Assembly: GCF_937976295.1 (NCBI RefSeq)
Contig: NZ_CALJRY010000161.1
Location: 1 to 7,721 of the forward strand
DNA: 7,721 nt
Source: an uncultured Rothia sp.
GTDB lineage: Bacteria; Actinomycetota; Actinomycetes; Actinomycetales; Micrococcaceae
Direction of reading: 5' to 3'
The stretch's first letter is position 1. Each line of letters starts with the position of its first letter. Under the pieces are notes generated by a model, which ran no database searches, had not been told where the DNA came from, and saw only the letters and a list, made by a program, of their open reading frames with translations. Shown here piece after piece: positions 5,404 to 7,721 of the stretch. Both the position numbers and the translations under genes were made by a program.

Positions 5404-5452
5404 TGAACCGGTGTGTCGTGGGTTTAAGTTGGTTAATTCCGCTGAAACGCCA

Positions 5453-5498
5453 AAACCCACCGCAGATACCGGTATTTCGCGGTATTTGCGGTGGGTTT
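5453..5498. terminator. Strong hairpin, probably a bidirectional terminator
   Basis: Arms 5453-5471 and 5480-5498 pair over 19 positions: AAACCCACCGCA against TGCGGTGGGTTT (perfect), one G/T position, then ATACCG against CGGTAT, with an 8-nt loop. It lies 57 nt past the stop of the minus-strand phosphatase gene, and the minus strand continues TTTT. On the plus strand the odd pair becomes a tolerated G-U, while on the minus strand it is a C-A mismatch, so a plus-strand RNA folds slightly better. It could separate two convergent transcripts. Confidence 0.75.
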
Positions 5499-5527
5499 AC
5501 AGGCCACAGGCACAGGTTTTAGCAACC

Positions 5528-5549
5528 GGTGAGGCGCAGGTGAGGCGCA
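5528..5549. repeat. Two tandem 11-bp units
   Basis: GGTGAGGCGCA occurs twice in a row (5528-5538, 5539-5549), flanked on both sides by GCAACCGG (5522-5529 and 5547-5554), immediately after the phosphatase stop codon. It looks like a short duplication; no function is inferred. Confidence 0.7.
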
Positions 5550-5554
5550 ACCGG

Positions 5555-6664
5555 CTAGAAATCAATCAGGCCCAGTTCACGCAGTTTCTTACTCAGTGTT
5601 ACGCCGTCGGTGGCTTCAATCCACAGCGGCGAGCGCATCATCTGTTCGGCACGATGGTCGCTCCACACGCGGCCGGAGGCGAGCATGGTCTCCCCCACGG
5701 TCAGGTTGCGGATGACGATTGCCGCCACGTTGTCCGGGTAGCGTACCGCGAAGCCGTTGTAGATGTACGGGTCGCGCTGCCCGTCGTCGCCAACGAGGAT
5801 CCACTTCATCTGCGGGAATTCCTCGGCGAGGCGGCGCAGGGACTCGACCTTGTGGCTGGTGCCGGAGCGGAACCAGCGGTCGGGGGTGGGGCCCCAGTCG
5901 GTCAGCAGGAACGTGCCGCGCGGGTAGCCGTTGCGGCTGAGGAAGCGGCGCAGGGTCGGGGTGATGTTCCAGGCGCCGGTGGACAGGTACATGAACGGCG
6001 CATCCGGGTGGCTGCGGCGGATACGGTCGGCCATGACCGCCATGCCGGGGGTGGGGATGCGTGCGTGCTCGTCGAGGATGAAGGAGTTCCAGGCGGCGAC
6101 CAGGGGGCGCGGCAACATGGTGACCATGACGGTGTCGTCGACGTCCATGATGACGCCGAGCTTCTGGCTTTCGGGAACGATGTAGACGCTGGTTGCTACG
6201 GCACGGGAGCCGGGCACGTACATGATGACTTCGTGGATGCCGGGTTCCAGGTCGATGCAGAGTTTGACGTCGAGCACGCCGCCGTGATCGGTGTACGCCT
6301 CGTGCTTGGTGCCGTCGATGACGATGGTGACGGGTGCATCGGACATGGCGGTTGCGGTGAAGGAGCGCCAGCCGCGCATGGGGTTGGCGGTGTCTTGGGT
6401 GCCTTCTACAACCTGCAGGAGGCGTTCGAGGTTGACCGTCTTGTAGAGTGCGCGGGCGATGATGCGGACCCAGCCGGGGTTGCCGTCGGAGGCGGCGCGG
6501 CCGTAGCCTTCGGTGGGCACGAGGATTGGTTCGCAACCGGCGGCGAGGGCGCGCTTTTCACGCCACCTGTGCAGCCGGTCAGCAACACGGTAGCCGATGT
6601 TGACTGCCTCGTCGGCAGCATCGTTCACAAGGTTGCGCAGTTCGTGAGTGCCCAAATTCTCCAT
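5555..6664 (-). CDS. App1/DUF2183 family phosphatase-like protein
   Basis: A 369-residue protein with the conserved C-terminal catalytic domain of yeast App1 (Mg-dependent phosphatidate phosphatase), a HAD-like fold. Motifs: nucleophile DVDDT (Asp174, Asp176), YLSTGAWN (226-233, normally near SNSPWN), a long TFLLTDWG stretch, Lys272 in SHKVESLRRL and the acidic GDDGQRDP (292-299). The N-terminal half (to about 165) resembles the beta-sandwich-like region common in bacterial members; no signal peptide or membrane segment is seen, so it is probably cytosolic. The ATG at 6664 is chosen over an upstream ATG at 6778 because TACACT lies exactly six bases before it, a typical leaderless actinobacterial start, and no ribosome site is present. 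The substrate in bacteria is not established; lipid phosphate hydrolysis is inferred from App1. Confidence 0.88.
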   Translation of the reverse strand: MENLGTHELRNLVNDAADEAVNIGYRVADRLHRWREKRALAAGCEPILVPTEGYGRAASDGNPGWVRIIARALYKTVNLERLLQVVEGTQDTANPMRGWRSFTATAMSDAPVTIVIDGTKHEAYTDHGGVLDVKLCIDLEPGIHEVIMYVPGSRAVATSVYIVPESQKLGVIMDVDDTVMVTMLPRPLVAAWNSFILDEHARIPTPGMAVMADRIRRSHPDAPFMYLSTGAWNITPTLRRFLSRNGYPRGTFLLTDWGPTPDRWFRSGTSHKVESLRRLAEEFPQMKWILVGDDGQRDPYIYNGFAVRYPDNVAAIVIRNLTVGETMLASGRVWSDHRAEQMMRSPLWIEATDGVTLSKKLRELGLIDF

Positions 6665-6670
6665 CCCACT

Positions 6671-6676
6671 AGTGTA
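6671..6676 (-). promoter_or_regulatory. -10 element for a leaderless App1-family transcript
   Basis: TACACT on the minus strand, followed by six bases (AGTGGG) and the ATG at 6664, so the predicted first transcribed base is the A of the start codon. No good -35 hexamer is seen. Confidence 0.45.
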
Positions 6677-6712
6677 GCGGAGCCTTACCGGCTTGCGGCT
6701 TCTTGATTTTGT

Positions 6713-6738
6713 GTTCTTATACCTAGTTTTTATACCTA
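6713..6738. repeat. Two tandem 13-bp units in the divergent promoter region
   Basis: GTTCTTATACCTA (6713-6725) and GTTTTTATACCTA (6726-6738) differ at one base. They lie 49-74 bp before the App1-family start and about 105-130 bp before the deacetylase start. A TATTAA (6737-6742) follows and a perfect palindrome ATGTGCACAT is at 6769-6778. This may be an operator or promoter duplication between the two divergent genes. Confidence 0.55.
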
Positions 6739-6829
6739 TTAATACTGTGGTGCTGAGCGTGCGGTGTGATGTGCACATTATTTAGGGGTGTATTTGCTGT
6801 TCAGATTCGTTCCTTGCAGGTGGGGGCGT

Positions 6830-6842
6830 TATCCTGGAGAGT
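6830..6842 (+). promoter_or_regulatory. -10 element and/or ribosome site at the deacetylase start
   Basis: TATCCT (6830-6835) is followed by seven bases, GGAGAGT, and the ATG at 6843, which fits a leaderless start. The GGAG could instead be a ribosome site, but its 3-nt gap to the ATG is short. Either reading supports the ATG at 6843. Confidence 0.4.
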
Positions 6843-7721
6843 ATGACCCACTCACAGCCTAACCGCCGACTTTTTGTGCTCGGCACTGCTATGCTTCCGC
6901 TGATTGCTGCCTGCTCGAAGAAGTCGAATGACTACGACGGCACCAGCGGTAATTTCACTCCGTATCAGGCTGGCGGCGAGACCTCTGCTGCTGCTACTCG
7001 CCCCGCACCCACGAATTCGCCGACTGTTGCCGCTGCGGGCAACCCGATTGATAAGCCGCGCGAATGGCCCGGCATTGGCAACTCCCTCGTTGGTGACGGC
7101 AAGTATATTGCGTGGACTGTTGATGACGGTGCAAGCCCGGAGGCGATTCGCGGCTACGCTGAGTTCTCGAAGCGTACGAATACTCGTCTGACGTTCTTCA
7201 TTAACGCTTCGTACACCGGTTTTAAGGAGCATGTGTCGTTGCTGCGTCCGCTGGTTCAGAGCGGCCAGATTCAGGTTGCGAACCACACGTACAACCACGC
7301 CGACCTGACCACCCTGGACGCTGAGGGCGTGAAGGAAGAGCTGCAGCGTAACGAAGACGAGATTATGAGCATGTTCGGTGTCTCGTCGAAGCCGTACTTC
7401 CGCCCGCCTTACGGTCGCTATAACGATGCGGTGCTGAAGGCTGCCGGCGAGATTGGTTTTACCCGCCCGGTCATGTGGAACGGCACTACCGGCGATGAGG
7501 CGAAGACGAGCGCCCGCGTGATTTACATGCGCTGCATCCGCTACATGCTGCCGCAGCAGATTGTGCTGGGTCATCTGAACTATGAGACGATCATCCCGAT
7601 TCTCGATCAGGTGAAGGACCTGCTCGATGACCGCGGTCTGACTGCGGTGACGGTTCGCGACTACTACGGTGACGCATCCGAGGAAGAGATTAAGGCGGCG
7701 GCTCCTTCGCCGACCAGATCG
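6843..7721 (+). CDS. Lipoprotein polysaccharide deacetylase (NodB/CE4 domain), 3' end outside the window
   Basis: 293 codons, open at the right edge. The N-terminus NRRLFVLG plus a hydrophobic stretch and lipobox LIAAC (Cys24) indicate an exported lipoprotein; the twin Arg8-Arg9 suggests the Tat route. An Ala/Pro/Thr-rich linker (about 43-70) leads to the deacetylase domain: motif 1 TVDDG (Asp94 probable base, Asp95 metal), motif 2 H-x3-H (His148, His152), motif 3 RPPYG (187-191), Trp212 in VMWNG and the last motif VLGH (His244). All catalytic residues of CE4 enzymes, which remove N-acetyl or O-acetyl groups from peptidoglycan or other surface glycans, are present; Val replaces the usual Phe in TFDDG. 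It is divergent from the App1-family gene. The substrate is not determinable; a cell-envelope glycan is likely. Confidence 0.92.
   Translation, partial: MTHSQPNRRLFVLGTAMLPLIAACSKKSNDYDGTSGNFTPYQAGGETSAAATRPAPTNSPTVAAAGNPIDKPREWPGIGNSLVGDGKYIAWTVDDGASPEAIRGYAEFSKRTNTRLTFFINASYTGFKEHVSLLRPLVQSGQIQVANHTYNHADLTTLDAEGVKEELQRNEDEIMSMFGVSSKPYFRPPYGRYNDAVLKAAGEIGFTRPVMWNGTTGDEAKTSARVIYMRCIRYMLPQQIVLGHLNYETIIPILDQVKDLLDDRGLTAVTVRDYYGDASEEEIKAAAPSPTRS

Larger units (their letters stand above)
5144..5433. repeat. AT-rich, TTAA-dense island bounded by a 14-bp direct repeat
   Basis: GGGTTTAAGTTGGT occurs at 5144-5157 and again at 5420-5433. Between and including them are 13 TTAA tetramers, starting at 5148, 5166, 5201, 5255, 5266, 5303, 5323, 5336, 5356, 5369, 5390, 5424 and 5433, a motif almost absent from the coding DNA around it. 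From 5303 on they fall into two series with 33-34 bp steps (5303, 5336, 5369 and 5323, 5356, 5390, 5424). Other local symmetry: CTTAAAG with CTTTAAG around a perfect GGGTTAACCC (5333-5342). No protein family is recognised. It could be a protein-binding array, a structured RNA, or a small gene. Confidence 0.6.

Noticed and set aside
5076..5436. Chromosomal replication origin (DnaA boxes next to an AT-rich stretch)
   Set aside because: Only two exact DnaA boxes and no dnaA or dnaN gene nearby; actinobacterial origins normally carry many boxes beside dnaA. Regulatory use is more likely.
5411..6706. 431-codon plus-strand open frame opposite the App1-family gene
   Set aside because: Gly/Ala/Val/Asp-rich shadow sequence without family motifs; the minus strand carries all conserved DUF2183 motifs.
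6665..6778. Upstream ATG of the App1-family gene (407 codons)
   Set aside because: The extra segment is AT-rich, contains the tandem 13-bp repeat, and the internal ATG at 6664 is placed exactly after a TANNNT element.
6852..7574. 240-codon minus-strand open frame opposite the deacetylase
   Set aside because: Shadow of the plus-strand gene, which has a lipobox and all five deacetylase motifs.

Overview
The window reads as chromosomal DNA of a moderately high-GC actinobacterium. NrdE and NrdF follow the mycobacterial/corynebacterial class Ib pattern closely; the NrdE C-terminus ends EVEGCVSCML and NrdF ends DWDF. The G/C-rich third positions and TANNNT-N6/7-ATG gene starts also fit. From memory of the family and the overall look I would guess Micrococcaceae, possibly Rothia, but I cannot confirm the genus without a search.

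Layout from left to right. (1) 1-371, minus: the N-terminal 123 codons of a zinc-dependent medium-chain alcohol dehydrogenase, cut by the window edge, with its own likely promoter. (2) 553-4770, minus: a complete class Ib ribonucleotide reductase operon in the order nrdH-nrdI-nrdE-nrdF, closed by a 14-bp hairpin at 553-595. NrdH (redoxin) reduces NrdE, NrdI (flavodoxin) activates the metal cofactor of NrdF, and NrdE-NrdF convert ribonucleoside diphosphates to deoxyribonucleotides. nrdI and nrdE overlap by 28 nt and both start at TTG. The nrdH-nrdI and nrdE-nrdF gaps each hold an inverted repeat. (3) 4771-5554: a 784-bp stretch with no confident gene but dense signals: a pair of NrdR-type boxes exactly 31 bp apart, two perfect TTATCCACA DnaA boxes, a DtxR/IdeR-like 19-bp palindrome inside a possible plus-strand promoter, an AT-rich island with 13 TTAA tetramers, and a 19-bp-arm hairpin that could terminate transcripts from both sides. 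(4) 5555-6664, minus: an App1/DUF2183-type HAD-like phosphatase. (5) 6665-6842: a divergent promoter region with a tandem 13-bp repeat. (6) 6843-7721, plus: a lipoprotein polysaccharide deacetylase (NodB/CE4 fold), cut by the right edge.

The genes themselves belong to known families. The parts worth a second look are non-coding: the nrd control region, which suggests joint control by nucleotide state (NrdR) and the replication initiator (DnaA); the unexplained TTAA-rich island, possibly a small RNA locus; the large hairpin in front of nrdF; and the in-frame triplication of the nrdF stop-codon region. No tRNA, rRNA, insertion sequence, CRISPR array or phage gene was seen.
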